Shown: piece by piece, positions 24,522 through 33,338 of the stretch | How positions within the stretch are numbered: position 1 is the stretch's first letter | Layout: the number at the start of each line of letters is the position of its first letter | From: Bradyrhizobium yuanmingense | GTDB lineage: Bacteria; Pseudomonadota; Alphaproteobacteria; Rhizobiales; Xanthobacteraceae | Direction of reading: 5' to 3' | DNA: 60,628 nucleotides | Assembly (NCBI RefSeq): GCF_029167105.1 | Contig: NZ_JARFML010000044.1 | Location: 1 to 60,628 of the forward strand | Program-made: the position numbers and the translations under genes | Notes under the pieces: model-generated | Seen by the model: the letters and a program-made list of their open reading frames with translations, nothing else | The model's database searches: none | Told to the model about the DNA's origin: nothing

Positions 24522-24824
24522 ATGCCCTATCTCGTCTCGTTCCATCTGGGCTGGCTGATCGGCTCGCTGCTGCTGGGCTTCTGCATGGGTTGGATCTCGG
24601 TGGTCCAGCGCGGCAACGGCACCTCGAAGGTGACTGCGCGGTGGCTCGCAGTGCTTGCCGCCGCCCTGGTCGCGGTCTCTCTCACCCATGTGGTCCCCGG
24701 TCGCTTCGGCTACTGGCTCGACCTCGGCCTGATCATGTTCGCCTGCTATCTCGTCGGCGGCACGATCGGAGCGTGGCTGCGCGATCGGGTGGTCTCGCGC
24801 ACCGCGCCGCCAGCCGCTGTGTGA
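24522..24824 (+). CDS. Small three-helix membrane protein, 100 aa
   Basis: It starts MPYLVSFHLGWLIGSLLLGF and has three hydrophobic segments (about 8-26, 42-60, 68-88). The ATG is 2 bp after the upstream stop with GAGGTGAC before it, so the two genes are translated as a unit. The Mycobacterium ArfA locus also has small membrane proteins beside the BON/OmpA gene, an interesting parallel, though I do not see sequence identity I can vouch for. Confidence 0.75.
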   Translation: MPYLVSFHLGWLIGSLLLGFCMGWISVVQRGNGTSKVTARWLAVLAAALVAVSLTHVVPGRFGYWLDLGLIMFACYLVGGTIGAWLRDRVVSRTAPPAAV

Positions 24825-25174
24825 TGTTGCTATGCACCCTCACGCGCGGGACGGGGTGTGCCACCGCCGCGGCCTTTCGGCGCATTGGAAAACCGGGACC
24901 TGGCCGCTCCAGTCACCCCTCTTTCAACAGGCAGGCCGGCTCCATAGATTGACGTCGGCTTAAGGCGTGACGGAACATTGTGCGGCCGAAATCATCAAAA
25001 CTTCATGGCCCCTGCGCAGGATCGCCTGGAGATTCGCGCCAAGCCTTGCCGACGAAAGCGCCAAACCCTGCACTGGGAGCTGCAACCCTGCCTAAAATAT
25101 TGAAGGCACGTGTTTTTGTTCGAATTGGCGAATTCCACTTCGGCCGAAAACGCGCTAGTGGAGGGGCAGGGGGC
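24825..25174. other. Gene-free stretch
   Basis: About 350 bp with no convincing gene or repeat. The base composition is more AT-rich near 24950-25130, which suits a promoter for the genes downstream. Confidence 0.45.
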
Positions 25175-25273
25175 ATGCGCGATACCGGCGCCGGCGGCGA
25201 GGGTTCGTTGAATGCCTGCGCGTCCGCCTATCCGCCGGCCACCCTGGCCGCTGAAGCGTTGTTCGAGGTCTAG
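25175..25273 (+). CDS. Possible 32-aa leader ORF
   Basis: The frame begins MRDTGAGGEGSLNACASAYP behind a very strong ribosome site (GGAGGGGCAGGGGGC) and ends with a TAG that directly abuts the ATG of the next gene. This geometry suits a translationally coupled leader peptide. The composition is only mildly gene-like, so it may be chance. Confidence 0.3.
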   Translation: MRDTGAGGEGSLNACASAYPPATLAAEALFEV

Positions 25274-26329
25274 ATGCTGGAAGCCATACGCAGGGCGATG
25301 ACGTTTCTGCGCCAGAAGCAAGTCCTGCATAAGCTTGGAGTCGTGATCAGCATCGCGGTCATCGGCATCGCTTGCTACGTGCTCTACCACATGCTGCGCG
25401 GCATCGATTTCAACGAGGTCCTCGAAGCGATCAAGAGCACCGAGCCGAGCCAGATTGCGATGGCGGCGCTATTCGTCACTGCGGGCTATTTCACGCTGAC
25501 CTTCTACGACCTCTTCGCCACGCGCGCGATCGGCCATGCTCATGTGCCCTATCGCATCAACGCGCTCGCGGCCTTCACCAGCTATTCGATCGGCCACAAT
25601 GTCGGCGCCTCCGTCTTCACCGGCGGGGCGGTGCGCTACCGCATCTATTCGGCCTATGGGCTCAACGCGATCGACGTCGCAAAGATCTGCTTTCTCGCCG
25701 GCCTGACCTTCTGGCTGGGCAATGCCGCGGTGCTCGGCCTCGGCATCGCCTACCATCCGGAGGCGGCAGCCTCGATCGACCAGCTGCCGGTCTGGCTGAA
25801 CCGGACACTGGCGCTGATGATCATCGTGGCGCTGATCGGTTACGTGATCTGGGTCTGGAGCCAGCCGCGGGTGGTCGGCCGCGGCCCTTGGACGGTGGTG
25901 CTGCCGGGCGGCCCGCTGACGCTGCTCCAGATCGCGATCGGCATCGTCGATCTCGGTTTCTGCGCGCTGGCGATGTATGTGCTGGTCCCCGACGAGCCCA
26001 ATCTCGGCTTCGTGATGGTCGCGGTGATTTTCGTCTCGGCGACCCTGCTCGGCTTCGCCAGCCATTCACCCGGAGGCCTGGGGGTGTTCGACGCCGCCAT
26101 GCTGGTCGGGCTCTGGCAGATGGACCGCGAGGAACTGCTGGGCGGCATGCTCCTGTTCCGCGTCCTCTATTATCTGTCTCCGTTCGTCTTATCTGTAATC
26201 TTGCTGACGTTTCGAGAGGTTATAATCGGCGCCCGATCGAAGCGCTTGCAACAGGCGGCGCTCAAGCTGGACCCCGGCCCGGCGCCTGAAGCCGCCTATG
26301 TGAGAGAGCGCAGCGACAGCGGCGCCTGA
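25274..26329 (+). CDS. YbhN/UPF0104-like integral membrane protein (MprF flippase-domain family)
   Basis: This 351-aa protein has about eight membrane segments. Family marks include SYSIGHNVGASVFTGGAVRY near residue 100 and ASHSPGGLGVFDAAMLVGL near 260, both typical of the lysylphosphatidylglycerol synthetase transmembrane region. Alone, without the synthetase domain, such proteins are thought to move or modify lipids. GAGGT precedes the ATG. It is 46 bp before phoR, so membrane-lipid change during phosphate limitation is a possible link, unproven. Confidence 0.8.
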   Translation: MLEAIRRAMTFLRQKQVLHKLGVVISIAVIGIACYVLYHMLRGIDFNEVLEAIKSTEPSQIAMAALFVTAGYFTLTFYDLFATRAIGHAHVPYRINALAAFTSYSIGHNVGASVFTGGAVRYRIYSAYGLNAIDVAKICFLAGLTFWLGNAAVLGLGIAYHPEAAASIDQLPVWLNRTLALMIIVALIGYVIWVWSQPRVVGRGPWTVVLPGGPLTLLQIAIGIVDLGFCALAMYVLVPDEPNLGFVMVAVIFVSATLLGFASHSPGGLGVFDAAMLVGLWQMDREELLGGMLLFRVLYYLSPFVLSVILLTFREVIIGARSKRLQQAALKLDPGPAPEAAYVRERSDSGA

Positions 26330-26375
26330 CCGGTGTCAGGTCCTTAAGGACAGTCCCCAGGAGAAGTCCGCCCCG

Positions 26376-27668
26376 ATGGCGATCGACGCCCCCTCTTCTC
26401 CCTCCGCCCAGCCCTGGTCCGATCGGCTGCGGCACTCGACCATCATCCTGATCGCCGCGGCGCTGGCGCTGTCCGTCGTGGTCTCGCTCGGCGAATTGTC
26501 GGCGCTGCACGCTGCAATCGTGTTCCTCTGCATCGCGGCGGCGGCCTTGATCCCGTGGCGGCTGCACGATCCCGCCACCTCCCGCGACGACGTCAGACGC
26601 ATCAACCCGGTCGAGAGCGCGGCGGTGGCCGCGGTGGTCGCCGGCATGCCGGATCCGGCGGTGCTGCTCGACCGGGCCGGCCGCGTCATCCACCTCAACG
26701 CCGCCGCCGCCCAGCTCGCGCCGGCGCTGCGCAAGAACGAGCTCGCCCAGTTCGCGCTGCGCTCGCCGGAGATCATCACCGCGCTGCGCGAGGCCATCGC
26801 GACCACCGAGCCGCGGCGCGCGACCTATCTCGATCATGTTCCGGTTGATCGCTGGATGGAGCTGATCATCACGCCGGTACCGGTGCCGACCAGCTTCGGC
26901 GGCGCCGACAAATGCATGCTGATGACCTTCCACGACCAGACGCCGCTGCGCCGGGTCGAGGAGATGCGCGCCGACTTCGTCGCCAATGCCAGCCACGAGC
27001 TGCGCACGCCGCTGGCGGCGCTGTCGGGCTTCATCGATACGCTCCAGGGCCAGGCCAAGGACGATCCCAAGGCGCGCGAGCGCTTTCTCGGCATCATGCA
27101 CAACCAGGCCACGCGCATGGCGCGCCTGATCGACGATCTCTTGTCGTTGTCGCGGGTCGAGCTGTCGGCCCATGTCCGGCCCGACACCCTGGTCGATCTC
27201 GTCCCGATCATCCGTCAGGTCGCCGACGGGCTCGAGCCGCTGGCGCGCGAGCGTCAGGTCGAGGTGGAAATCCACCTGCCGGAGCCGCCGGTGATGATCG
27301 CGGGGGACCGCGAGGAGCTGCTCCGCCTGTTCGAGAACCTGATCGAGAACGCACTCAAATACGGCGCCTCCGGCGGGCGCGTCATCGTGTCGCTGGTCTC
27401 GAGCGCCGCCGCTGACGGAACTCAGGAAATCCGGGTCATGGTCCGCGATTTCGGCCCGGGCATCGCGCCGGAGCACCTGCCGCGGCTGACCGAACGCTTC
27501 TACCGGGTCGACGTCGGCGACAGCCGCTCGCAAGGCGGCACCGGGCTCGGGTTATCGCTGGTGAAACATATTCTTAACCGTCATCGCGGCCGCCTTGTGA
27601 TCGAAAGCCTGCCCAGGCAGGGTGCTACCTTCACCGCCTGTTTTCCCCAGATCAAGACTCCGGCTTGA
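26376..27668 (+). CDS. phoR: Phosphate-regulon sensor kinase PhoR
   Basis: This 430-aa inner-membrane histidine kinase has two membrane helices (about 23-60), a PAS-like region (AAVVAGMPDPAVLLDRAGRV), the phosphorylated H207 in NASHELRTPLAAL, and ATPase motifs N (FENLIENALKYG), G1 (DFGPGIAPEHL) and G2 (GGTGLGLSLV). It phosphorylates PhoB in low phosphate and is held off by PstSCAB-PhoU when phosphate is plentiful. Its gene heads the phoR-pstSCAB-phoU-phoB cluster. Confidence 0.95.
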   Translation: MAIDAPSSPSAQPWSDRLRHSTIILIAAALALSVVVSLGELSALHAAIVFLCIAAAALIPWRLHDPATSRDDVRRINPVESAAVAAVVAGMPDPAVLLDRAGRVIHLNAAAAQLAPALRKNELAQFALRSPEIITALREAIATTEPRRATYLDHVPVDRWMELIITPVPVPTSFGGADKCMLMTFHDQTPLRRVEEMRADFVANASHELRTPLAALSGFIDTLQGQAKDDPKARERFLGIMHNQATRMARLIDDLLSLSRVELSAHVRPDTLVDLVPIIRQVADGLEPLARERQVEVEIHLPEPPVMIAGDREELLRLFENLIENALKYGASGGRVIVSLVSSAAADGTQEIRVMVRDFGPGIAPEHLPRLTERFYRVDVGDSRSQGGTGLGLSLVKHILNRHRGRLVIESLPRQGATFTACFPQIKTPA

Positions 27669-27700
27669 TCTAAAATATAAGCAATTTCAATTGCTTGTGT

Positions 27701-27718
27701 CAGTCATCCAACTGTCAT
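27701..27718 (+). promoter_or_regulatory. Pho box upstream of pstS
   Basis: CAGTCAT-CCAA-CTGTCAT is a 7-4-7 direct repeat that agrees with the PhoB consensus CTGTCAT-N4-CTGTCAT at all but one position. It lies 33 bp after phoR and 100 bp before the pstS start. PhoB binding here would induce pstSCAB-phoU-phoB in low phosphate. Confidence 0.88.
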
Positions 27719-27817
27719 GAAACCTTCGTAAAAGCACAGCCGACCGCCCCTAAAGCGGCGGCGCGGGGAGCGCGATCGGGCGCGGATGGCGCTTCGCTCC
27801 CCTGTATGGAGACCAGC

Positions 27818-28831
27818 ATGAATTTCCTCAAAACCATGGTCGCTGCCGGCTTGGTCGCCGCATCGACGACGGTAGCCTTTGCGGCCGACATCACCGGTGC
27901 CGGCGCGACGTTCCCGTTCCCGATCTATTCGAAGTGGGCCGACGCCTACAAAAAGGAGACCGGAAACGGTCTGAATTATCAGTCCATCGGCTCCGGCGGC
28001 GGCATCAAGCAGATCCAGGCCAAGACCGTGACCTTCGGCGCCACCGACGCGCCGCTCAAGGCCGAGCAGCTCGAGAAGGACGGCCTCGTCCAGTGGCCGA
28101 TGGTGATGGGTGCCATCGTCCCCGTCGTCAACCTCGAGGGCGTGAAGCCAGGCGAGCTGGTGTTCGACGGCGAGACCCTGGCCAACATCTATCTCGGCAA
28201 GATCACCAAGTGGGACGATGCCGCGATCAAGAAGCTCAATCCCAACGCGAAGCTGCCGTCAGAGGCCATCACCGTGGTCCGTCGTTCGGACGGCTCGGGC
28301 ACCACCTTCAACTTCACCAACTATCTCTCCAAGGCCAGCGCGGACTGGAAGAGCAAGGTCGGCGAGGGCACCGCGGTCGAGTGGCCGGTCGGCGTCGGCG
28401 CCAAGGGCAACGAAGGCGTGTCGGGCAACATCAGCCAGACCAAGAACTCGATCGGCTATGTCGAATACGCCTATGCCAAGCAGAACAAGCTCACCCACAC
28501 CGGTCTCGTCAACAAGGCCGGCAAGCCGGTGCAGCCGACCGTCGAGGCCTTCCAGGCGGCCGCTTCCAACGCCGATTGGTCCAAGGCTCCCGGCTATTAC
28601 GTCATCCTGACCGAGCAGCCCGGCGAGAAGTCCTGGCCGATCACGGCGGCGACCTTCATCCTGATGCACAAGTCCGCCACCGACAAGGCGTCCGCGCAGG
28701 AAGCGATCAAGTTCTTCCGCTGGGCCTTCAAGAACGGCGGCAAGATGGCCGAGGAGCTCGACTACATCCCGATGCCGGACAGCGTCGTCCAGCAGATCGA
28801 AAAGACCTGGGCTGCCGAGATCAAGAGCTAA
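27818..28831 (+). CDS. pstS: Periplasmic phosphate-binding protein PstS
   Basis: This 337-aa protein starts MNFLKTMVAAGLVAASTTVA with cleavage after AFA. Phosphate-binding signatures are GAGATFPFPIYSKW (mature N-terminus), GSGGGIKQI, VTFGATDAPL and RRSDGSGTTFNFTNYL. GGAG 7 bp before the ATG at 27818 and the signal peptide fix this start; upstream in-frame ATGs overlap the Pho box. It delivers phosphate to PstCA. Confidence 0.95.
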   Translation: MNFLKTMVAAGLVAASTTVAFAADITGAGATFPFPIYSKWADAYKKETGNGLNYQSIGSGGGIKQIQAKTVTFGATDAPLKAEQLEKDGLVQWPMVMGAIVPVVNLEGVKPGELVFDGETLANIYLGKITKWDDAAIKKLNPNAKLPSEAITVVRRSDGSGTTFNFTNYLSKASADWKSKVGEGTAVEWPVGVGAKGNEGVSGNISQTKNSIGYVEYAYAKQNKLTHTGLVNKAGKPVQPTVEAFQAAASNADWSKAPGYYVILTEQPGEKSWPITAATFILMHKSATDKASAQEAIKFFRWAFKNGGKMAEELDYIPMPDSVVQQIEKTWAAEIKS

Positions 28832-28844
28832 GGCGCTATATGTG

Positions 28845-28913
28845 TCCCGGACACGGTTCCGGGATGCTGCAAGATCTCCGCTCCGGATCGGCCTCCTGCC
28901 TGTATCCGGAGCG
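28845..28913 (+). promoter_or_regulatory. Two hairpins between pstS and pstC
   Basis: Stem 1 is TCCCGGA / TCCGGGA at 28845-28851 and 28858-28864. Stem 2 is CGCTCCGGAT / ATCCGGAGCG at 28879-28888 and 28904-28913. Neither has a U-tract. Such stems after a binding-protein gene commonly protect its 3' end so that it is made in excess over the permeases. Confidence 0.6.
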
Positions 28914-28957
28914 CGCCGCCAACAACAAGCGTAAATAAACGGGTATAGGGGATCGGC

Positions 28958-29956
28958 GTGGCTGAGATGGCTGTTGAGAGCAATGTGATTGATGCTGCCG
29001 GTCCATATGACCGCGCCAAGGCCTTGAGCGCGTTCAAGCTCGGCGACGTCACCTTCTACTGGATCACGCGGTTGTCCGCGATCTCGGTGCTGCTGATCCT
29101 CGGCGGCATCATCATCTCGCTGATCGTCGGCGCCTTCCCGGCGATCCAGCAGTTCGGCATCTCCTTCCTGTGGACGCAGCGCTGGGCGCCCTCGGCCGAT
29201 CCGCCGGTGCTCGGCGCGCTCGGGCCGATCTACGGCACGCTCGTCACCTCCTTCATCGCGATGCTGATCGCCATTCCCGTCGGTCTCGGCATTGCGATCT
29301 TCCTCACCGAGCTCTGCCCGCAATGGCTGCGCCGCCCGATCGGCATGGCGGTCGAGCTGCTCGCCGGCATTCCCTCGATCATCTACGGCATGTGGGGCTT
29401 CTTCGTGCTCGGCCCGTTCCTGGCCAACACCTTCCAGCCTTTCATGATCCGGGTGTTCGACGGCGTTCCCGTGCTCGGCGCGATCTTCGCCGGCCCCCCG
29501 TCCTATCTCAGCCTGTTCAACGCCGCGCTGATCCTCGCCATCATGGTGCTGCCCTTCATCACCTCGATCTCGGTCGACGTGTTCAAGACGGTGCCGCCGG
29601 TGCTGAAGGAAGCCGCCTATGGCGTCGGCTGCACCACCTGGGAAGTCGTCCGCAGCGTCGTGATCCCCTACACCCGCGTCGGCATCATCGGCGGCGTCAT
29701 GCTGGCGCTGGGCCGCGCGCTCGGCGAGACCATGGCGGTGACCTTCATCATCGGCAACTCGTTCCGGATCTCCTCGTCGATCTTTGCGCCGGGCACCACC
29801 ATCTCGGCGGCGATCGCATCCGAGTTCGCCGAGAGCGACGGCCTGCACCAGTCCGGCCTGATCCTGCTCGGCCTCCTGCTGTTCGTGCTGACATTCTTCG
29901 TGCTCGCGGCCGCGCGGCTGATGCTGCTGCGCCTGGAAACCAAGGCGGGGAAGTGA
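28958..29956 (+). CDS. pstC: Phosphate ABC permease PstC
   Basis: This 332-aa permease has six main membrane helices. Family motifs are FLWTQRWAPSADPPVLGALG, GIPSIIYGMWGFFVLGP and the coupling loop KEAAYGVGCTTWEVVRSVVI, then LGRALGETMAVTFIIGN. The start is GTG, nine bases before an in-frame ATG, with AGGGGAT upstream. It pairs with PstA. Confidence 0.93.
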   Translation: MAEMAVESNVIDAAGPYDRAKALSAFKLGDVTFYWITRLSAISVLLILGGIIISLIVGAFPAIQQFGISFLWTQRWAPSADPPVLGALGPIYGTLVTSFIAMLIAIPVGLGIAIFLTELCPQWLRRPIGMAVELLAGIPSIIYGMWGFFVLGPFLANTFQPFMIRVFDGVPVLGAIFAGPPSYLSLFNAALILAIMVLPFITSISVDVFKTVPPVLKEAAYGVGCTTWEVVRSVVIPYTRVGIIGGVMLALGRALGETMAVTFIIGNSFRISSSIFAPGTTISAAIASEFAESDGLHQSGLILLGLLLFVLTFFVLAAARLMLLRLETKAGK

Positions 29957-29960
29957 AGCC

Positions 29961-30806
29961 ATGAACCCGATCTATGCACGCCGCCGCCGCTGGGACATCG
30001 TCATCCGCGGCCTCTGCATCGCCGCCGCCGCCTTCGGCGTCACCTGGCTCGCGCTGATCCTGATCACGCTGCTCTACAATGGCCTGGCCGGGCTCAACCT
30101 CCAGGTCTTCACAGCTGACACGCCGCCGCCTGGATCGACCGAGGGCGGCCTGCGCAACGCCATCGTCGGCTCGCTGATCATGACCGTGATCGGTGTCGGC
30201 ATCGGCGCGCCGCTCGGCCTGTTCGCCGGTACCTATCTCGCCGAGTACGGCCGCAACGACAAGCTGACCTCGGTGATCCGCTTCATCAACGACATTCTCC
30301 TGTCGGCACCCTCGATCATCATCGGCCTCTTCATCTATGGCGCGGTGGTGGTGCCGATGCGCGGCTTCTCGGCGATTGCGGGCGCGCTGGCGCTTGCCGT
30401 CATCGTGATCCCGGTCGTCGTGCGCACCACGGAGGACATGCTGCTGCTGGTGCCGAATCCGTTGCGCGAAGCTGCCAGCGCGCTCGGCCTGCCGCGCTCG
30501 CTGGTGATCAGGCGAATCGCGTACCGTGCGGCGCGCGCCGGCCTCATCACCGGCGTGCTGCTCGCCACCGCCCGCGTCGCCGGCGAGACCGCGCCGCTGC
30601 TGTTCACCGCGCTGTCGAACCAGTTCTTCAGCCTGGGTCTGGACAAGACGATGGCCAACCTGCCGGTCACCATCAACAATTTCGTGCAGAGCCCCTACGA
30701 ATATTGGAAGCAACTCGCCTGGAGCGGCGCGCTGCTGATCACCCTGACCGTGCTTGCCCTGAACATTGGCGCGCGCATCCTTGGCGCCGAGAGGACTGCA
30801 AAATGA
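29961..30806 (+). CDS. pstA: Phosphate ABC permease PstA
   Basis: This 281-aa permease has six helices. It carries STEGGLRNAIVGSLIMTVIG, INDILLSAPSIIIGLFIYG and the EAA loop REAASALGLPRSLVIRRIAY, then RVAGETAPLLFTAL. It starts 4 bp after pstC and overlaps pstB by 4 nt, so the three are translated together. Confidence 0.94.
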   Translation: MNPIYARRRRWDIVIRGLCIAAAAFGVTWLALILITLLYNGLAGLNLQVFTADTPPPGSTEGGLRNAIVGSLIMTVIGVGIGAPLGLFAGTYLAEYGRNDKLTSVIRFINDILLSAPSIIIGLFIYGAVVVPMRGFSAIAGALALAVIVIPVVVRTTEDMLLLVPNPLREAASALGLPRSLVIRRIAYRAARAGLITGVLLATARVAGETAPLLFTALSNQFFSLGLDKTMANLPVTINNFVQSPYEYWKQLAWSGALLITLTVLALNIGARILGAERTAK

Positions 30807-31624
30807 GTGAAATGTCTGTTTCCGTCAGCGCACCGACCGTTCATCCCGGCTCGCAGCCCCTGCCCGAGGCGCCGGCCAAGGTCACGGCGCGCAACCTCAA
30901 TTTCTACTACGGGGACCACCACGCGCTGAAGAACATCAACCTGGCGCTCGGCACCAACCGCGTCACGGCGTTCATCGGCCCGTCCGGCTGCGGCAAGTCC
31001 ACCCTGCTGCGCATCTTCAACCGGATGTACGACCTCTATCCCGGCCAGCGCGCAGACGGTCAGCTGTTGCTCGACCATACCAACATCCTCGACCCCAAGC
31101 TCGACCTCAATCTGCTCCGCGCCCGGGTCGGCATGGTGTTCCAGAAGCCGACGCCGTTCCCGATGACGATCTACGAGAACATCGCCTTCGGCATTCGTCT
31201 CTACGAGAAGATCTCCAAGTCCGAGATGGACGGCCGCGTCGAGAAGGCGCTGCGCGGCGGCGCGCTGTGGAACGAGGTCAAGGACAAGCTCAATGCATCC
31301 GGCTTGTCGCTCTCCGGCGGCCAGCAGCAGCGCCTCTGCATCGCCCGCACCGTCGCGGTGCGGCCCGAGGTGATCCTGTTCGACGAGCCCTGCTCGGCAC
31401 TCGACCCGATCTCGACCGCCAAGGTCGAGGAGCTGATCCAGGAACTGTCCGAGAACTACACGATCGCGATCGTCACCCACAACATGCAGCAGGCGGCGCG
31501 TGTCTCCGACAAGACCGCCTTCATGTATCTCGGCGAGTTGATCGAGTTCGATGACACCAGCAAGATCTTCACGTCGCCGAGTGATCGGCGCACGCAGGAT
31601 TACATCACCGGCCGGTTCGGCTGA
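30803..31624 (+). CDS. pstB: Phosphate ABC ATPase PstB
   Basis: This 273-aa ATPase has Walker A GPSGCGKST at 59-67, Q-loop VFQKPTPFPMTIYENIAFGI, signature LSGGQQQRLCIARTVAV, Walker B VILFDEPCSALDP and switch THNMQQAARVSD. An ATGA overlap with pstA fixes the start although the frame is open further back. It powers phosphate uptake and takes part in PhoR signalling. Confidence 0.96.
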   Translation: MSEMSVSVSAPTVHPGSQPLPEAPAKVTARNLNFYYGDHHALKNINLALGTNRVTAFIGPSGCGKSTLLRIFNRMYDLYPGQRADGQLLLDHTNILDPKLDLNLLRARVGMVFQKPTPFPMTIYENIAFGIRLYEKISKSEMDGRVEKALRGGALWNEVKDKLNASGLSLSGGQQQRLCIARTVAVRPEVILFDEPCSALDPISTAKVEELIQELSENYTIAIVTHNMQQAARVSDKTAFMYLGELIEFDDTSKIFTSPSDRRTQDYITGRFG

Positions 31625-31635
31625 GGAGACGGAAC

Positions 31636-32352
31636 ATGGGTTCTGAACATACCGTAAAGGCCTTCGACAGCGACCTTCAGGAGCTCACACGCCTGGTCGC
31701 CGAGATGGGAGGCATCGCCGAGCGCATGATCGTCGATTCCGTCGACGCGCTGATCCGCCGCGACGTGGCGCTCGGCCAGCGCGTCGTCGCCACCGACGCC
31801 GAGCTCGACGCGCTGCAGAAGCGCATCGAGGAGCGCGCCGTGCTCACCATCGCCCGCCGCCAGCCGATGGCCGTCGACCTGCGCGAGATCGTCGGCGCCA
31901 TGCGCGTTGCGACCGATCTCGAGCGCATCGGCGATCTCGCCAAGAACATGGGCAAGCGCGTCGCGGCGCTGGAGACGGATTTCCATCCGCTCAAGCTGTT
32001 CCGCGGCCTGGAGCACATGACCGACCTCGTGCAGCAGCAGGTCAAGAGCGTGCTGGACGCCTATGCCGCGCACGATTTGCCGGCGGCGATGGCGGTGTGG
32101 AAGGGCGACGAGGAAGTCGACGCCATCTGCACCTCGCTGTTCCGCGAGCTCCTCACCTACATGATGGAGGATCCGCGCAACATCTCGTTCTGTATCCACC
32201 TGATGTTCTGTGCCAAGAACATCGAGCGGATCGGCGACCACGCCACCAACATCGCCGAGACCGTGTTCTACATGATCGAGGGCCAGGCGATCACCGACAA
32301 GCGGCCGAAGGGCGACATGACGACCTTCGCCACGACGGTGCCGAATACCTGA
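31636..32352 (+). CDS. phoU: Phosphate signalling protein PhoU
   Basis: This 238-aa protein consists of two three-helix bundles, each with an E/D-rich metal-binding motif. Family sequences are AEMGGIAERMIVDSVDALIR, VDLREIVGAMRVATDLERIG and CAKNIERIGDHATNIAETVF. PhoU links PstSCAB to PhoR and keeps the kinase off when phosphate is plentiful. GGAGACGGAAC precedes the ATG, 11 bp after pstB. Confidence 0.95.
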   Translation: MGSEHTVKAFDSDLQELTRLVAEMGGIAERMIVDSVDALIRRDVALGQRVVATDAELDALQKRIEERAVLTIARRQPMAVDLREIVGAMRVATDLERIGDLAKNMGKRVAALETDFHPLKLFRGLEHMTDLVQQQVKSVLDAYAAHDLPAAMAVWKGDEEVDAICTSLFRELLTYMMEDPRNISFCIHLMFCAKNIERIGDHATNIAETVFYMIEGQAITDKRPKGDMTTFATTVPNT

Positions 32353-32374
32353 CGACTTAAGGAGCTACGACCAC

Positions 32375-33082
32375 ATGGGCGCACGCATTATGGTGGTTGA
32401 GGACGAGGAAGCTCTCACCGAGCTTCTTCGCTACAACCTCGAAGGCGACGGCTATGACGTCGAGACGGTGATGCGCGGCGATGACGCCGACACCCGCCTC
32501 AAGGAGCACATTCCCGATCTGATCGTGCTCGATTGGATGCTGCCGGGCCTGTCGGGCATCGAGCTGTGCCGGCGGCTTCGGACGCGCCCCGAGACCAAGC
32601 AGCTGCCGATCATCATGCTCACCGCGCGCGGCGAGGAGAGTGAGCGGGTGCGCGGGCTTGCCACCGGCGCGGATGATTACATCGTCAAGCCGTTCTCGGT
32701 GCCGGAGCTGCTCGCGCGTGTGAAGGGCCTGCTCAGGCGTGCGAGCCCCGAGCGCCTCGCCACCGTGCTCGCCTATGGCGACATCGAGCTCGACCGCGAC
32801 AAGCGCCGCGTGGCGCGCTCAGGCCGGCCGATCGATCTCGGTCCGACCGAATATCGCCTGCTGGAGTTCTTCCTGGAGCATCCCGGCCGCGTGTTCTCGC
32901 GCGAGCAGCTGCTCGACAGCGTCTGGGGCCGCGACATCTACATCGACGAGCGCACCGTCGACGTCCATATCGGCCGCCTGCGCAAGCTGCTCAATCTCGG
33001 CCGCGAGCAGGACCCGATCCGCACCGTCCGCGGCGCCGGCTACGCGCTGGACGATCGGTTCGCCAAGGCCGAGCAGACGTAA
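32375..33082 (+). CDS. phoB: Phosphate response regulator PhoB
   Basis: This 235-aa OmpR-family regulator has a receiver with acidic pair E9-D10, phosphorylated D53 (LIVLDWMLPGLSG) and K in DDYIVKPFS. The winged helix DNA-binding domain spans about 130-232 (DRDKRRVARSGRPIDLGPTE, DERTVDVHIGRLRKLL, RTVRGAGYAL). It binds Pho boxes such as the one before pstS. AAGGAG lies 9 bp before the ATG; it is the last gene of the Pho cluster. Confidence 0.95.
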   Translation: MGARIMVVEDEEALTELLRYNLEGDGYDVETVMRGDDADTRLKEHIPDLIVLDWMLPGLSGIELCRRLRTRPETKQLPIIMLTARGEESERVRGLATGADDYIVKPFSVPELLARVKGLLRRASPERLATVLAYGDIELDRDKRRVARSGRPIDLGPTEYRLLEFFLEHPGRVFSREQLLDSVWGRDIYIDERTVDVHIGRLRKLLNLGREQDPIRTVRGAGYALDDRFAKAEQT

Positions 33083-33115
33083 GGATTTGGAGGGCGGTGG
33101 ATTTGGCAGACCGCC

Positions 33116-33286
33116 GCTACAATCCCGGCCGTCATCCCGGGGCGCGCGCAGCGCGAGCCCGGGATCCATAACCACAGAACATTGTTGGACGAAGACTTGG
33201 CGTGACCATCTCGCGCAACGATTGCGCGCTGTGGTTATGGATCCCCGCCCCCCGTGCGCAATCGCGCACCAGGCGGGGATGACACC
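33116..33286. repeat. Intergenic inverted repeat (phoB-gcrA)
   Basis: Exact 16-bp inner arms at 33162-33177 (GGATCCATAACCACAG) and 33229-33244. Outer complementary GC-rich parts (GTCATCCCGGGGCGCGCG side and GCGGGGATGAC side) run to about 33286. It belongs to the same family as the repeat at 36.5 kb, and lies between convergent phoB and gcrA. Confidence 0.8.
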
Positions 33287-33338
33287 GAATTGGTGGAGCG
33301 GCCGTCGTGAAACGGCTGCAACGGTTAGATCGACAATC

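Noticed and set aside
33116..33286. CRISPR array suspected from repeated ATAACCACAG segments
   Set aside because: Only one inverted pair per locus, no direct repeats with regular spacers and no cas genes.
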